52,990 nucleotides of DNA from Bacilli bacterium (GTDB lineage Bacteria; Bacillota_I; Bacilli_A; RF39; UBA660). Shown here one piece after another: positions 18,955-31,100 of the stretch. The stretch lies in contig JAQUVS010000002.1 in NCBI GenBank assembly GCA_028693275.1, positions 1-52,990 on the forward strand, read 5' to 3'. A model generated the notes under the pieces. It had not been told where the DNA came from. It did not search any database and worked only from the letters and a program-made list of their open reading frames with translations. A program made the translations under genes and the position numbers. How positions within the stretch are numbered: the first letter of the stretch is position 1; each line of letters opens with the position of its first letter.

Positions 18955-19525
18955 CTATTTTTCTTTTTTCTAAAATTGAATAATTGTAACTATTTATCTT
19001 ATTTAAGTCTTCCTCTTCAATATCTACTATAAAAGAAAGTTTTTCATCAAAATTTTTCTCAACAATACTATTTTCTTTCAGCAAATATTCTAATTTATCT
19101 ATTTGATTATAATCTAATTCTATTAAAACTCTATAACCATCTATTAATGATACTCTATTACATAAATTTAAGGCTTCCTTAGCAGCCAAACTATAAGTCC
19201 TAATTAAACCTCCAGCCCCAAGTTTTATTCCTCCAAAGTACCTAACAACTACTGCTAAACAATAATTAATTTTATTTTTCTTTAATACTTCCAAAATTGG
19301 TATTCCAGCTGTGTTACTAGGTTCACCATCATCACTAGCTTTTTGATAATTATCAATTATATAAGCATAACAACAATGAGTAGCATCACTATGTTTTTCT
19401 TTAATTTTACTAATTAAATTATTACAACTTTCTATATCGTAAACTTTATATAAATAAGTTATAAAAACTGATTTTTTTACTTCAATTTTATTAATAAAAT
19501 CATCTCTAATTGTATAATTCATCAT
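18941..19525 (-). CDS. YigZ/IMPACT family protein (UPF0029)
   Basis: A 194-residue protein of the YigZ/IMPACT family. Signature segments are IKVKKSVF-like IEVKKSVFITYL near residue 13, HCCYAYIIDN, the SDDGEPSNTAGIPILEVL motif and VVVRYFGGIKLGAGGLIRTYS. The last 60 residues are the ferredoxin-like UPF0029 C-terminal domain. Bacterial members have been crystallised but their biochemical role is not settled; the eukaryotic homologue inhibits Gcn2 activation. AGGGATGAT precedes the start; the second Met one codon later is equally possible. Confidence 0.9.
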   Translation of the reverse strand: MMNYTIRDDFINKIEVKKSVFITYLYKVYDIESCNNLISKIKEKHSDATHCCYAYIIDNYQKASDDGEPSNTAGIPILEVLKKNKINYCLAVVVRYFGGIKLGAGGLIRTYSLAAKEALNLCNRVSLIDGYRVLIELDYNQIDKLEYLLKENSIVEKNFDEKLSFIVDIEEEDLNKINSYNYSILEKRKIEKDL

Positions 19526-19611
19526 ATCATCCCTAACTCATTACATTATAACATATTAATCTATCTTTTTTTAGAAATATATGATATAATATGTGACATT
19601 GGGGTGGCAAT

Positions 19612-20544
19612 ATGAGTGAATACAATAATAAAGAAATAAAAAAATTATTAGATTCCATTTTTGAATTAGATAGGTCAATGTTACAATTATATAAAAATTT
19701 AGCTAAACTAGAAATAGAAAATAATAAAAACACAAAAGAATACAAAGAAACTATTGAATTTATATTAATGATTAGAGAAATCACAGAAAAAAAATATAAA
19801 TTATTACAAGAATTTAAACCAGAAGAATTTAATAAAGGATCAAAAAAGTTTTTAAGTAGTAAAGATATATATATTACTAATCCAACTACTCTTGAACAAT
19901 TAATTGAAACAGATGATAATACTATTATTTATGATAAAATGATTCATAAAGTAAGTGATATAATTTCTGAATACTATATAGATTCATTAAAAGAAGCAGA
20001 CGAAGATAATGATTTAGTATTTCAAGAAGAAAGAAAAATGCTAAGAATAAATAATTTAATATCTAAAACTCTAGCCTTAAATATAATAAATAATCTTAAT
20101 TCAGTTATAGCAAAAACAGAAGATAAAAATACCAAAGAAGAACTTATTAGGATTAAATATAATTATGCTTTTTATTATGAAGATATATTTTTATTATTAA
20201 TCAAAAGAAACTTTCAAGTATCTGAAGAAGATCTAAAATATAGTCCTAATTTTATAAGATATAATTACTCTACACCAGAATTCTATAGAAAAGAAAAAAA
20301 TAGAATTTGTATGGCATTTATCGATTTTGAAAGTAAAAGTAATGATGTTGCTAAATATCCAAGAAGCAAAAGAAAAAATATAGAACTTATTAAAAAAATC
20401 CTAATTAAATCAGGTATAGACTTCATTGATAATCCATTATATTTAGAAAGAATTAAGTATGAATTCTTAAATGATTTTGAATTATTTAAAGATGATAAAA
20501 TAACAAAAGAAAAACAAATACAACAAACAAAAATTACTTATTAG
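19612..20544 (+). CDS. Uncharacterised soluble helical protein
   Basis: A 310-residue protein I do not recognise. It is rich in Lys, Glu, Ile and Asn, with no membrane segment or signal peptide. Residues 1-75 are predicted long helices (LLDSIFELDRSMLQLYKNLA) with a coiled-coil tendency. Residues 140-210 form another helical block. RYNYSTPEFYRKEKNRICMAFID near 225 is the most conserved-looking part. GGGGTGGC precedes ATG 19612 and a TATAAT box lies at 19585-19590. It is transcribed alone and ends at its own terminator, just upstream of uvrC. A DNA-repair link from position alone would be a guess. Confidence 0.65.
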   Translation: MSEYNNKEIKKLLDSIFELDRSMLQLYKNLAKLEIENNKNTKEYKETIEFILMIREITEKKYKLLQEFKPEEFNKGSKKFLSSKDIYITNPTTLEQLIETDDNTIIYDKMIHKVSDIISEYYIDSLKEADEDNDLVFQEERKMLRINNLISKTLALNIINNLNSVIAKTEDKNTKEELIRIKYNYAFYYEDIFLLLIKRNFQVSEEDLKYSPNFIRYNYSTPEFYRKEKNRICMAFIDFESKSNDVAKYPRSKRKNIELIKKILIKSGIDFIDNPLYLERIKYEFLNDFELFKDDKITKEKQIQQTKITY

Positions 20545-20555
20545 TAATTTTTTTT
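20530..20555 (+). terminator. Terminator after the 310-residue unknown gene
   Basis: AAAATTACT and AGTAATTTT pair around TATT and are followed by Ts. The stem includes the stop codon. Confidence 0.7.
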
Positions 20556-20568
20556 ATTTATATACATA

Positions 20569-20577
20569 TGGTATAAT
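20569..20577 (+). promoter_or_regulatory. Extended -10 promoter of uvrC
   Basis: TGGTATAAT is an exact extended -10 element, 19 bases before the uvrC start. No good -35 box is visible; the matching region is the T run of the preceding terminator. Confidence 0.5.
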
Positions 20578-20595
20578 AATATTACGGAGGTACTT

Positions 20596-22371
20596 ATGGA
20601 AAAAATAGAATATATTAAAGAAAAACTAAAATTAGTACCTACTAAACCAGGTAGTTATCAAATGAAAAACAAAGATGGTATTATAATATATGTAGGAAAA
20701 GCAAAGAACTTAAAAAATAGATTAAAAAGTTATTTTATTCAAAATCAAACAGGTAAGACAAAAATGCTTGTTAATGATATAGATGATTTTGAATACATAG
20801 TAACAACAACAGAATTAGAATCATTAATTTTAGAAATAACATTAATTAAAAAATATAATCCTAAATATAATATTTTACTTAAAGATGATAAAAGTTATCC
20901 ATATATAGAATTAACAAACGAAAAATTTCCTAGATTAAAAATTGTAAGAAATATAAATAGAAAAAAAAATAAAAATAGATTATTTGGTCCTTATCCAAAT
21001 GTAACAGCTGCAAGGAAAACTGTTAATATAATAAATAGAATTTATCCTCTTAGAAAATGCGAAATTTTAAAGAAAGATCTTTGTCTTTATTACCATATAA
21101 ATGAATGCTTAGGTTACTGTAAAAAAGATATAGATGAATCAATTATAGATAATATGAATAATGAAATTATCTCATTTCTTAAAGGAAACAATAAAAATAT
21201 AATAGAAAAATTAGAAGAAAAAATGAACAAAGCTAGTGATTCTCTCAATTTTGAAAAAGCCTTAGAATATAAAAATATGTTAGAAGACATAAATATAACT
21301 CTAATAAAACAAAAAATATCTATAGATACAAAACATAATTTTGATCTATTTGCTTATTACACTAATAACAATTTTATTTCTATTCAAGTTTTTTATATAA
21401 GAGAAGGATTACTATTTGGAAAACACAATGATATAATTCAAGCAGTAAATGATAAAGAAGAAATTTTAACTGAATATATAATTAAATTTTATGAAAGAAA
21501 TAATATTATTCCAAATACAATCATAGTTCCTGAAATAGATAATGAATTACTTAGTGAATACTTAAAAACAAAAGTTTTAGTTCCTAAGAAGGGATTACTA
21601 AAGAATTTATATAAAATGGCAGAAGATAATGCAAAAATTCTTTTAGAAGAAAAAGAAGAAACAATAGAAAAAGATGATTTAAAAAGAGAAGAAGCAATTA
21701 ATGAATTAAAAAATATTCTTAATATTCCTGCTTCTAATGTAATAGAAGCTTTTGATAATTCCCATTTATTTGGAACATTTTATGTTGGGGGAATGGTTAG
21801 TTTTACTGATTTTAAGCCCAATAAAGATAATTATCGTAAATATAAACTTGATGTTAATACAACAAATGATTTAGATGCTATGAAAGAATTAATTTATAGA
21901 AGATATTATAAAGTTTTAATGGAAAATATACCACTACCAGATATTATTTTAATAGATGGTGGTGAATTACAAGTTAAAATAGCAAAAAATATAATAGACT
22001 CACTAAATTTAAATATTAAAATTATAGGTCTAAAAAAAGATAGTAAACATAAAACTAATTCAATAATAGATGATAATTTAAATACTATTAATATTGATTC
22101 TCATAGTAATTTATTTTTATTTTTAAGTAGAATCCAAGAAGAAGTACACAATTATGCAATTACTTATCATAGAAATATTAAAAGTAAAGGTTCCCTTGCA
22201 ACTACCCTAAATATGGTTGAGGGAATAGGTAAGATAAGAGAAAAAGAATTATTAAAAAAATTTGGATCATTAAAAAAGATCAAAGAAGCAAGTTTAGAAG
22301 AATTAGAAAAAGTATTACCAAAAGAAACAGCTTTAAAACTATACAATTATTTAAAAGCACTAGATAAATAA
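20596..22371 (+). CDS. uvrC: Excinuclease ABC subunit C
   Basis: A 591-residue UvrC nuclease of nucleotide excision repair, making both incisions around UvrB-bound lesions. Domains in order: GIY-YIG endonuclease (PTKPGSYQMKNKDGIIIYVGKAKNLKNRL, residues 15-45), a cysteine-bearing region (CEILKKDLCLYYHINECLGYC, about 157-177), the UVR motif (SDSLNFEKALEYKNML, near 215), the RNase H-like 3'-side... domain with EAFDNSHLFGTFYVGGMVSF and DIILIDGGELQ, and C-terminal helix-hairpin-helix motifs (MVEGIGKIREKELLKKFGS). The RNase H-like domain makes the 5' cut. ACGGAGGTAC precedes ATG 20596. Length is normal. Confidence 0.96.
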   Translation: MEKIEYIKEKLKLVPTKPGSYQMKNKDGIIIYVGKAKNLKNRLKSYFIQNQTGKTKMLVNDIDDFEYIVTTTELESLILEITLIKKYNPKYNILLKDDKSYPYIELTNEKFPRLKIVRNINRKKNKNRLFGPYPNVTAARKTVNIINRIYPLRKCEILKKDLCLYYHINECLGYCKKDIDESIIDNMNNEIISFLKGNNKNIIEKLEEKMNKASDSLNFEKALEYKNMLEDINITLIKQKISIDTKHNFDLFAYYTNNNFISIQVFYIREGLLFGKHNDIIQAVNDKEEILTEYIIKFYERNNIIPNTIIVPEIDNELLSEYLKTKVLVPKKGLLKNLYKMAEDNAKILLEEKEETIEKDDLKREEAINELKNILNIPASNVIEAFDNSHLFGTFYVGGMVSFTDFKPNKDNYRKYKLDVNTTNDLDAMKELIYRRYYKVLMENIPLPDIILIDGGELQVKIAKNIIDSLNLNIKIIGLKKDSKHKTNSIIDDNLNTINIDSHSNLFLFLSRIQEEVHNYAITYHRNIKSKGSLATTLNMVEGIGKIREKELLKKFGSLKKIKEASLEELEKVLPKETALKLYNYLKALDK

Positions 22372-22393
22372 TATTATTCTAGTGCTTTTTTTT
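22353..22393 (+). terminator. Terminator after uvrC
   Basis: AAAAGCACTAGA and TCTAGTGCTTTT form a 12-base stem, followed by a T run. It overlaps the uvrC stop codon. Confidence 0.85.
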
Positions 22394-22396
22394 GCT

Positions 22397-22423
22397 ATCC
22401 ATATTATAATAATTATTATGGAT
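22397..22423. repeat. Inverted repeat over the mutL promoter
   Basis: ATCCATA (22397-22403) and TATGGAT (22417-22423) are exact inverted repeats flanking a TATAAT-like sequence about 25 bases before mutL. It could be an operator or a start-site hairpin; neither can be proved here. Confidence 0.4.
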
Positions 22424-22432
22424 GTGATATAA

Positions 22433-24187
22433 ATGGGAATAATAAAAGTAATGTCAGAACACCTAGCTAATCAAATAGCAGCAGGGGAAGTAGTAGAAAA
22501 AACTTTAAACGTAGTAAAAGAGTTAGTTGAAAATTCAATTGATGCTAAAAGCACGGAAATAAAAATTGAATTAATAGATTCTGGAGTAAAAGAAATAAAA
22601 ATTACAGATAATGGAATTGGAATGGATAAAGAAGATGCTCTAACAGCATTTTCAAGACACGCTACATCTAAATTAATAGATGAAGATGATTTATTTAATA
22701 TTAATTCATTAGGATTTAGAGGGGAAGCCCTACCATCTATTGCTTCTGTATCTCATATAATAATGAATACTTCTAAAAATGAAGTAGGAACATATGTAGA
22801 AATTGATGGTGGAACTTTAAAAAGTATATCATCAGCCCCCTTTAGACAAGGAACAATAATTACTGTAAAAGATTTATTTTATAATACTCCAGTAAGACTA
22901 AAGTACTTGAAAAATCTTTATATAGAACTTGCTAATATCACTGATTATATAAATAAAATAGCCCTATCTTACCCTGATATTAAATTTACACTTATAAATA
23001 ATGATAAAAAGCTTTTAGCAACAGACGGTAAAGGAAGATTATTAAAAGTTATAAGTGATATTTATGGTATAGAAGTAGCAAAAAAAATGATTGAAATTAA
23101 CAGTAGTAACGATGATTATGAAATTAATGGTTATATTTCATACCCTGAAATAGTAAGAGCAAATAAAAATGTCATAACTACATTAGTAAATGGAAGAGTA
23201 ATAAAAAACAATGAAATAAATAGAATGATTTTAGATTCATATCATACTTATATTGCAGTAGATAAATTTCCAATAGTAGTTTTAAATATAGAAGTAGATC
23301 CAATTCTTGTAGATGTAAATATTCATCCTACAAAAACAGATATTAAATTTTCTAAAATAGAACCATTAAAAGCAATTATAAAAGAAACTATAGAAGAAAA
23401 ATTAAAAAAATTAACATTGATTCCAACAATTGAAAATATATCAGAAGAAGAAAAAACAGTTTTAGAAAACAATCTATTTAAAGAAGTTAATTACACAATT
23501 AGTGATAGTGAAGAAAATGTTTCTTACGAAAATATAAATATTGAATTTGATACAGAAATTAGTTATACCGATAACACAATAGAAAAAACTTTTGAAAAAG
23601 AAGAAAGAATAAAAAAACTTTATCCAGTAGGATTAGTTCATGGTACTTATATAATAGCAGAAAATGAGTTAGGAATGTTTATAATAGACCAACATGCTGC
23701 TAATGAGAGAATAAATTATGAGTTGTTCTTAGAAAAAATGAGTAATAAAGAAAAAGAAGTAATGGATTTATTAATACCTATTACTATTGAATTGACTAAC
23801 TCAGATTTTATTATTTTAAAAGAAAATTTTAATATTTTAGAAGACTTGGGGATAAATTATGAACTATTTGGAATAAATACAATCTTAATTAGAAGTGTAC
23901 CAAATTGGTTACCTAAAAACAATTTAGAAGAAGCTATTAATAAAATAATTTATATTATTATTAGTAAAGAAGATTTTAGTATAGAAAAGTTTATTGAGAA
24001 AGTAGCTATAACATTAGCTTGTAAAATGTCTATTAAAGCAAATGATCATATTACTCATAGTGATATGGAATACTTATTAGATAAACTTAGAAGTTGTAAT
24101 AATCCCTTTACTTGTCCTCATGGTAGGCCAACAATTATTACATATAGTAAATATGAATTAGAAAAATTATTTAAAAGAGCGGAGTAG
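22433..24187 (+). CDS. mutL: DNA mismatch repair protein MutL, endonuclease type
   Basis: A 584-residue MutL. The N-terminal GHKL ATPase shows ELVENSIDAKS, DNGIGMDKEDA and LGFRGEALPSIASVS. The C-terminal dimerisation domain carries the metal-dependent nicking motif DQHAANERINYE (DQHAxxExxxxE), plus ACKMSIKAND and CPHGRPT. This is therefore the endonuclease type used by organisms without MutH. MutL couples MutS recognition to strand nicking. MutS is encoded 20 kb away at 42851, so the usual mutS-mutL pair is split. Start ATG 22433 follows GATGTGATAT. Seven bases separate it from miaA. Confidence 0.96.
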   Translation: MGIIKVMSEHLANQIAAGEVVEKTLNVVKELVENSIDAKSTEIKIELIDSGVKEIKITDNGIGMDKEDALTAFSRHATSKLIDEDDLFNINSLGFRGEALPSIASVSHIIMNTSKNEVGTYVEIDGGTLKSISSAPFRQGTIITVKDLFYNTPVRLKYLKNLYIELANITDYINKIALSYPDIKFTLINNDKKLLATDGKGRLLKVISDIYGIEVAKKMIEINSSNDDYEINGYISYPEIVRANKNVITTLVNGRVIKNNEINRMILDSYHTYIAVDKFPIVVLNIEVDPILVDVNIHPTKTDIKFSKIEPLKAIIKETIEEKLKKLTLIPTIENISEEEKTVLENNLFKEVNYTISDSEENVSYENINIEFDTEISYTDNTIEKTFEKEERIKKLYPVGLVHGTYIIAENELGMFIIDQHAANERINYELFLEKMSNKEKEVMDLLIPITIELTNSDFIILKENFNILEDLGINYELFGINTILIRSVPNWLPKNNLEEAINKIIYIIISKEDFSIEKFIEKVAITLACKMSIKANDHITHSDMEYLLDKLRSCNNPFTCPHGRPTIITYSKYELEKLFKRAE

Positions 24188-24194
24188 TGATAAA

Positions 24195-25073
24195 ATGATT
24201 TATGTTATTGTAGGACCAACAGGAGCAGGTAAAACTAAATTAAGTATAGAACTAGCTAAAAGTATCAATGCAGAAATAATTAATGGTGATTCTATGCAAG
24301 TATATAAAGAGCTAAATATTGCTACTGCTAAAACAAAAGAAAACGAAAAAGAAAATATCATCCATCACTTATTTGATATATGTGAAGTAGGAGATAATTA
24401 TACTGTATATGATTATCAAAAAGATTGTAGAGCAAAAATAGAAGAAATTACTAAAAAAGGTAAAAATGTAATTATAGTAGGAGGAACTGGTTTATATATA
24501 AAAGCAGCTCTTTATGATTATGAATTTAAAGAAGAAGATAATAATATAGATTTATCTAATTACTCAAATATAGATTTATTAAATAAAATAAAAGAATATG
24601 ATTTTAATACAGATATTCATATTAATAATAGAAAAAGATTAGAAAGAGCATATATTAAATATTTAAATAATAATATTAAAACAATTAATGGAAATAATAA
24701 AATATATAATTTTATGGTAATAGGATTAACCACTGATAGAGAGATTCTTTATGATAAAATAAATAAAAGAGTAGACAATATGGTAGTAGAAGGATTAATA
24801 GATGAAAGCAAGTCTTTATATGACAGAAATATTCATTCTAAAGCAATAAACACAGGAATAGGATATAAAGAGTTGTATAAATACTTTGATGGTACACTAA
24901 GCTTAGAACAAGCCTTAGAATTAATAAAACAAAACTCAAGACATTATGCAAAAAGACAATATACATTCTTTAATCATCAATTAGAAGTAAATTGGTTTAA
25001 AACAGATTATGATGATTTTAATAATACTATCAAAGAAGTACTGAAATATATTCAAAATGAAAAGCTTTTATGA
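24195..25073 (+). CDS. miaA: tRNA dimethylallyltransferase
   Basis: A 292-residue enzyme that puts the isopentenyl group on A37 of tRNAs reading UNN codons. Visible motifs are the P-loop GPTGAGKTKLS (residues 7-17), the substrate Asp region NGDSMQVYKELNIATAK, VGGTGLYIKAAL and the C-terminal NTGIGYKEL and SRHYAKRQYTFF. It is cotranscribed with mutL, a frequent arrangement in bacteria. It ends in TGA, which supports the standard genetic code. A hairpin across the stop codon terminates the uvrC-mutL-miaA block. Confidence 0.95.
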   Translation: MIYVIVGPTGAGKTKLSIELAKSINAEIINGDSMQVYKELNIATAKTKENEKENIIHHLFDICEVGDNYTVYDYQKDCRAKIEEITKKGKNVIIVGGTGLYIKAALYDYEFKEEDNNIDLSNYSNIDLLNKIKEYDFNTDIHINNRKRLERAYIKYLNNNIKTINGNNKIYNFMVIGLTTDREILYDKINKRVDNMVVEGLIDESKSLYDRNIHSKAINTGIGYKELYKYFDGTLSLEQALELIKQNSRHYAKRQYTFFNHQLEVNWFKTDYDDFNNTIKEVLKYIQNEKLL

Positions 25074-25082
25074 GCTTTTTTC
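25060..25082 (+). terminator. Terminator after miaA
   Basis: AAAAGCT and AGCTTTT pair around TTTATG and are followed by Ts. The hairpin includes the TGA stop. Confidence 0.65.
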
Positions 25083-25084
25083 TA

Positions 25085-25113
25085 TTGAAACAAAAAAGAC
25101 AAAATGATATACT
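25085..25113 (+). promoter_or_regulatory. Promoter of the giant pseudopilin gene
   Basis: TTGAAA (25085-25090), a 17-base spacer and TATACT (25108-25113) lie 28 bases before ATG 25142. The gene thus has its own promoter right after the miaA terminator. Confidence 0.6.
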
Positions 25114-25141
25114 AAGGATAATAGAATAGTAGGGTGAGATT

Positions 25142-28100
25142 ATGAAGAAGAAATATCATTTTTATGAAGAAAAAAAAGGTTATACGTTAATAGAAATATT
25201 AGCTGTTTTAGTAATTATGGGAGTAATAGCAACAATAGCAATCTTTGGAGTACTAGAATTAATCCAATGGTCAAAGATGGAATCTTTTAGAGCAACAGCA
25301 ATAAATATTTCAGGAGCATCATCTCTTTACGCAAGTGATAAAGGAATGGAAGAAGGAGACGAAAAGATAGTAATAAAGTACCCAGATGATAAAAACACCT
25401 TAGAAATAAGAGGTAAATTACCAGATTATGGAAAAGTAGTAATTGAAACAGAAAATGATATAACTATGAATCTATATAGTAGAGAATTAAGAACGTGTGC
25501 ATATAAAGATAAAATATCAACAAAAGTTAGATTAGTAAGAAGTATGACAGCCTACGAATGTTACATATACGAAGGAGAAGAAGGAGAAAACAATGGTTCT
25601 GGAGGAAATTCTGATAACACTGATTTAGCTAATGGAGGAAATACATCATTTTTAGGATGGATAACACTACATTTATTCTATCCAGAGGAAAGTTATGACA
25701 GAATGTGGCGCCTAGATACTAACGGAGAAGTAAGAACAAATGAAGATGATTGGCAAGAATATACAGGACCAATAACAATCCCAATAGATAGAGTAGAAGA
25801 TGTATGGATAAAATATAAATTAGATGAAAGTGGTTATAAAATAATCGCTCCAAATGGAAAAGCAGTAGTAGATATAGTACCAGATGAAACAAAAAAATTA
25901 GTAGAAAAAGTAAAAATAAGAATAGACTATGACGAAAATGCAACAAAAAAATTATATAGAATAGATTATGGAACATGGCAAGAATATACAAAAGAGTTTT
26001 ATGTCACAGAAAATGTAATAATAGAAGCAAAAGTAGAGAAAAATGTAGATATTTTTGATAATTTAGGAAATAAAGTTGGAACAAAAAAACTAACAGGAAG
26101 AGACTCATATGAAATTGAAAATATTAAACCAGCAGATCCAGTGCCAGGAATACCTGCTCCTATAATTACAAGAACAACACCAGACGTTGGAAATGTAGCA
26201 GCAGTAATAATAACATATCCAGAATCTTCAAAAAACAAAACATATAAAATAGATTATGGAATAGCTATGACATATAGCGAAAAAGTAAATTTCAAAACAT
26301 ATGACCATGTAATTCAAGCATACTACTATACTTTAGATGGAAAGAAAAGTATGGTTGCAAAAAAAATAATTGATGAGCCTGATACAGAACAAGTAAATCA
26401 AGGACCAGGAGGAACTGGTGGAGGAGGAATATGTACAAAAGATTGTCCATTAGATGAACCGATTATCAATGCAAACCCAGAATCAATAGCAACATCAGTA
26501 AGTGTAACAGTCGATTATCCAATCGAAGCAATTGATAAATATATAAAAATAGGTTCAGGAAAATATGAAAAGTATACAGGAGCAAAGATATTAACCTCCC
26601 AAGCTATGGTATATGCATATTATCTAGACATTAATGGTGAAATGTCTCCAATTGCAGTAAGAAATATTAATAATTTCTTAACCCCACCAGGTCCAGGTGG
26701 AAGTGGGAAAGTATACCCATCAGTTTCTATAGAATTAGAACCATTAAGAGATAGAACAACATCAGTAAATGTAAAAATATATTCATCTGATGCAACAGAA
26801 GTACTATATAGTTTTGATGGTCATAACTATTTACCATATACAGGAGCATTCAATGTAACGAAAAACACAGCGATATATGCAGTTGCAAGAAATGCAAATG
26901 GAGAAGATACTGATCAGGCATATATAACAAATATAGGAACAAATCCACCTATAAAAGATAAATTATCAGTAGATATAGTTGCTAAACCAGACTTAACTGG
27001 AACAACAACAAAAACAGATGAAGTATTAGTAACAATAGTATATGATATAAGAGCTACAACAAAGAAATATAGTTTAGATGGAACAACATTTATAGACTAT
27101 ACTGGTCCTTTTAAAGTAACAAAAAATACAACTATAACAGGAATAGCTACATCACAAACAGGGTATGGAAGTAGAAAAAAACTAATAACAGGAATAGGTA
27201 CTCCAGAAGTAGCAGTACCAGTTATAACAATAAATCCAGAAGAAACGATAACAAGTCAAGTAGAAGTATCAATAGCATATGGAACAGAAACAACTATTAA
27301 ACAATATAGAATTGGTAGTGGAGAATTAACAAACTATACAGGACCATTTATAGTAAAAGAAAATACAACTATATATGCATATGCATCAAATGGTACAGAT
27401 GAAAAAATATCCTCAAGAAATATAACTAATATAAAAACAGAAGCAACAGTAGATAAAGTAACAATAATAGAAATGGATAAATATTTCTTGTTAAAACTAA
27501 ATTATCCAAAAACGGCCTTTATAAAAGAATATAAATATACAGAAGCAGGGACATGGAAAACATATCCAACAGATGGAATTTTATTAATCAAAGCAGAATA
27601 CAAAGATGAAATAGTAAATAATTCAAAAGTTATCATTAAAATAAAAGATGAAAACGGACTATATAAAGTATTTAATGGGGATTATTATTTTATACAAGGA
27701 TCTGTTTATGATATAAGAGATTCAATATATATGAGATGGGATATGACAAAACCAACAGGGCCAACATACTTAATTGATGATACGTCATATACAGATAGAG
27801 TAAATGTAAGTGTAATAAATTCAAGTAAATGTATATCAAGTGAATATAGTATAATGGAACCAGGTTTAGAAAGAACAGAATGGACAAAATATACAAATCC
27901 AATAACAGTAACAAAAAATAATACAGTTATATATGGAAGATGTATAAATGCTTTTGAAGTATATTCACAAGAAACAAATTATAAAGTAATAAATATAGAT
28001 GACACAGCACCAGTTATTTCATCAGTAACAAATGTAACAAGAAGTTCATCTATAACAATAACAATAAATGCAAATGATCCAGAAAGTGAATTATATAAAT

Positions 28101-31100
28101 ATGAAGTAAGATTAAATTCTGGAGAATGGATAGATACAAATATGTCCAGTACATATAAATTTAATGGTTTAACAGAAGCAACAGCATATGTAATAGATGT
28201 AAGAGTTAAGAATATATTAGGTTTAACAAGTGAAGTTAAAACATATAATATAACAACACCAATAATGGAACTGCCACTAATAACAGTTACTGATTTAGCT
28301 GTTTGGAAACCGATTAAAAATGTAACTTTTACAATACCATCAAATCAGCCATTAAATGAATATACATATTTATATAGTTTTGATAATGTAACATGGAATA
28401 ATTATATAGGCCCTTTTGGTTTAATATATAATACAAGTTTATATGTAAAATTAATAGATTCAAATGGTGTTGTAAAAACAACAAATTTAATTATAGATAA
28501 AATAGATAACACGGTACCAACAATTAATCTAAATTCAGTTCCTAGTTTGGTAACATTGGGGTCGAGTTATACTTTACCTACAACTTATACACTCAATAGT
28601 AGTTTGTCAGGTGGAACAGTTACATGTAAATCAGGAACAACAAATTATACAAATACAGAAGTTATGCAAATAGGAATATACAATTTAGTGTGTACAGTCA
28701 CAACAGGTGCAGGAAATGTTGCTACTGCATCTAAAACAATAGAAGTAAAAAATGGAATTCCTATAGTAGCAGATAACTTGTATGAGTTATTAAATTCTAA
28801 TAAAATGATAGACAACCAAAGTTATTCAGTAACATTTTCAAATGACCAAATAATAGATATTGAATATCATGAAATAGGTGGAGATGTCACATATTCAAGT
28901 AATCCAACATTATGTAATAATTTGATGGATACATACATGTGCGTTTACAAGTATACTGGTAATTTGACAATAAATTCAGGAGTAACTTTAACACCTCAAG
29001 TTAGAAAGAAAGGATTGTTAATATATGTTAATCAAACGTTAACAAATAATGGAACAATCTCAATGACTGCAAGAGGTGCAAGTGCAGTAGGACAAGATGT
29101 TTTGCTTTATAAAAATTCAAATAGTTCATATGAATACGTTCCCGCACTTGGAGCAGTTGGCGGAGGAGGTATAGGGGGACTATATGCTAAAGCTGCCGGT
29201 AATCCGGGACACTCAGCTAGTACTGTCTTAACATCAATAAGAGCAACAGGAGGCGGAGGAGGCGGATCTGTTTATAATTCATTAACTGACAGAGGAATAG
29301 GTACTCCAGAAGTAGCAGTACCAGTTATAACAATAAATCCAGAAGAAACGATAACAAGTCAAGTAGAAGTATCAATAGCATATGGAACAGAAACAACTAT
29401 TAAACAATATAGAATTGGTAGTGGAGAATTAACAAACTATACAGGACCATTTATAGTAAAAGAAAATACAACTATATATGCATATGCATCAAATGGTACA
29501 GATGAAAAAATATCCTCAAGAAATATAACTAATATAAAAACAGAAGCAACAGTAGATAAAGTAACAATAATAGAAATGGATAAATATTTCTTGTTAAAAC
29601 TAAATTATCCAAAAACGGCCTTTATAAAAGAATATAAATATACAGAAGCAGGGACATGGAAAACATATCCAACAGATGGAATTTTATTAATCAAAGCAGA
29701 ATACAAAGATGAAATAGTAAATAATTCAAAAGTTATCATTAAAATAAAAGATGAAAACGGACTATATAAAGTATTTAATGGGGATTATTATTTTATACAA
29801 GGATCTGTTTATGATATAAGAGATTCAATATATATGAGATGGGATATGACAAAACCAACAGGGCCAACATACTTAATTGATGATACGTCATATACAGATA
29901 GAGTAAATGTAAGTGTAATAAATTCAAGTAAATGTATATCAAGTGAATATAGTATAATGGAACCAGGTTTAGAAAGAACAGAATGGACAAAATATACAAA
30001 TCCAATAACAGTAACAAAAAATAATACAGTTATATATGGAAGATGTATAAATGCTTTTGAAGTATATTCACAAGAAACAAATTATAAAGTAATAAATATA
30101 GATGACACAGCACCAGTTATTTCATCAGTAACAAATGTAACAAGAAGTTCATCTATAACAATAACAATAAATGCAAATGATCCAGAAAGTGAATTATATA
30201 AATATGAAGTAAGATTAAATTCTGGAGAATGGATAGATACAAATATGTCCAGTACATATAAATTTAATGGTTTAACAGAAGCAACAGCATATGTAATAGA
30301 TGTAAGAGTTAAGAATATATTAGGTTTAACAAGTGAAGTTAAAACATATAATATAACAACACCAATAATGGAACTGCCACTAATAACAGTTACTGATTTA
30401 GCTGTTTGGAAACCGATTAAAAATGTAACTTTTACAATACCATCAAATCAGCCATTAAATGAATATACATATTTATATAGTTTTGATAATGTAACATGGA
30501 ATAATTATATAGGCCCTTTTGGTTTAATATATAATACAAGTTTATATGTAAAATTAATAGATTCAAATGGTGTTGTAAAAACAACAAATTTAATTATAGA
30601 TAAAATAGATAACACGGTACCAACAATTAATCTAAATTCAGTTCCTAGTTTGGTAACATTGGGGTCGAGTTATACTTTACCTACAACTTATACACTCAAT
30701 AGTAGTTTGTCAGGTGGAACAGTTACATGTAAATCAGGAACAACAAATTATACAAATACAGAAGTTATGCAAATAGGAATATACAATTTAGTGTGTACAG
30801 TCACAACAGGTGCAGGAAATGTTGCTACTGCATCTAAAACAATAGAAGTAAAAAATGGAATTCCTATAGTAGCAGATAACTTGTATGAGTTATTAAATTC
30901 TAATAAAATGATAGACAACCAAAGTTATTCAGTAACATTTTCAAATGACCAAATAATAGATATTGAATATCATGAAATAGGTGGAGATGTCACATATTCA
31001 AGTAATCCAACATTATGTAATAATTTGATGGATACATACATGTGCGTTTACAAGTATACTGGTAATTTGACAATAAATTCAGGAGTAACTTTAACACCTC

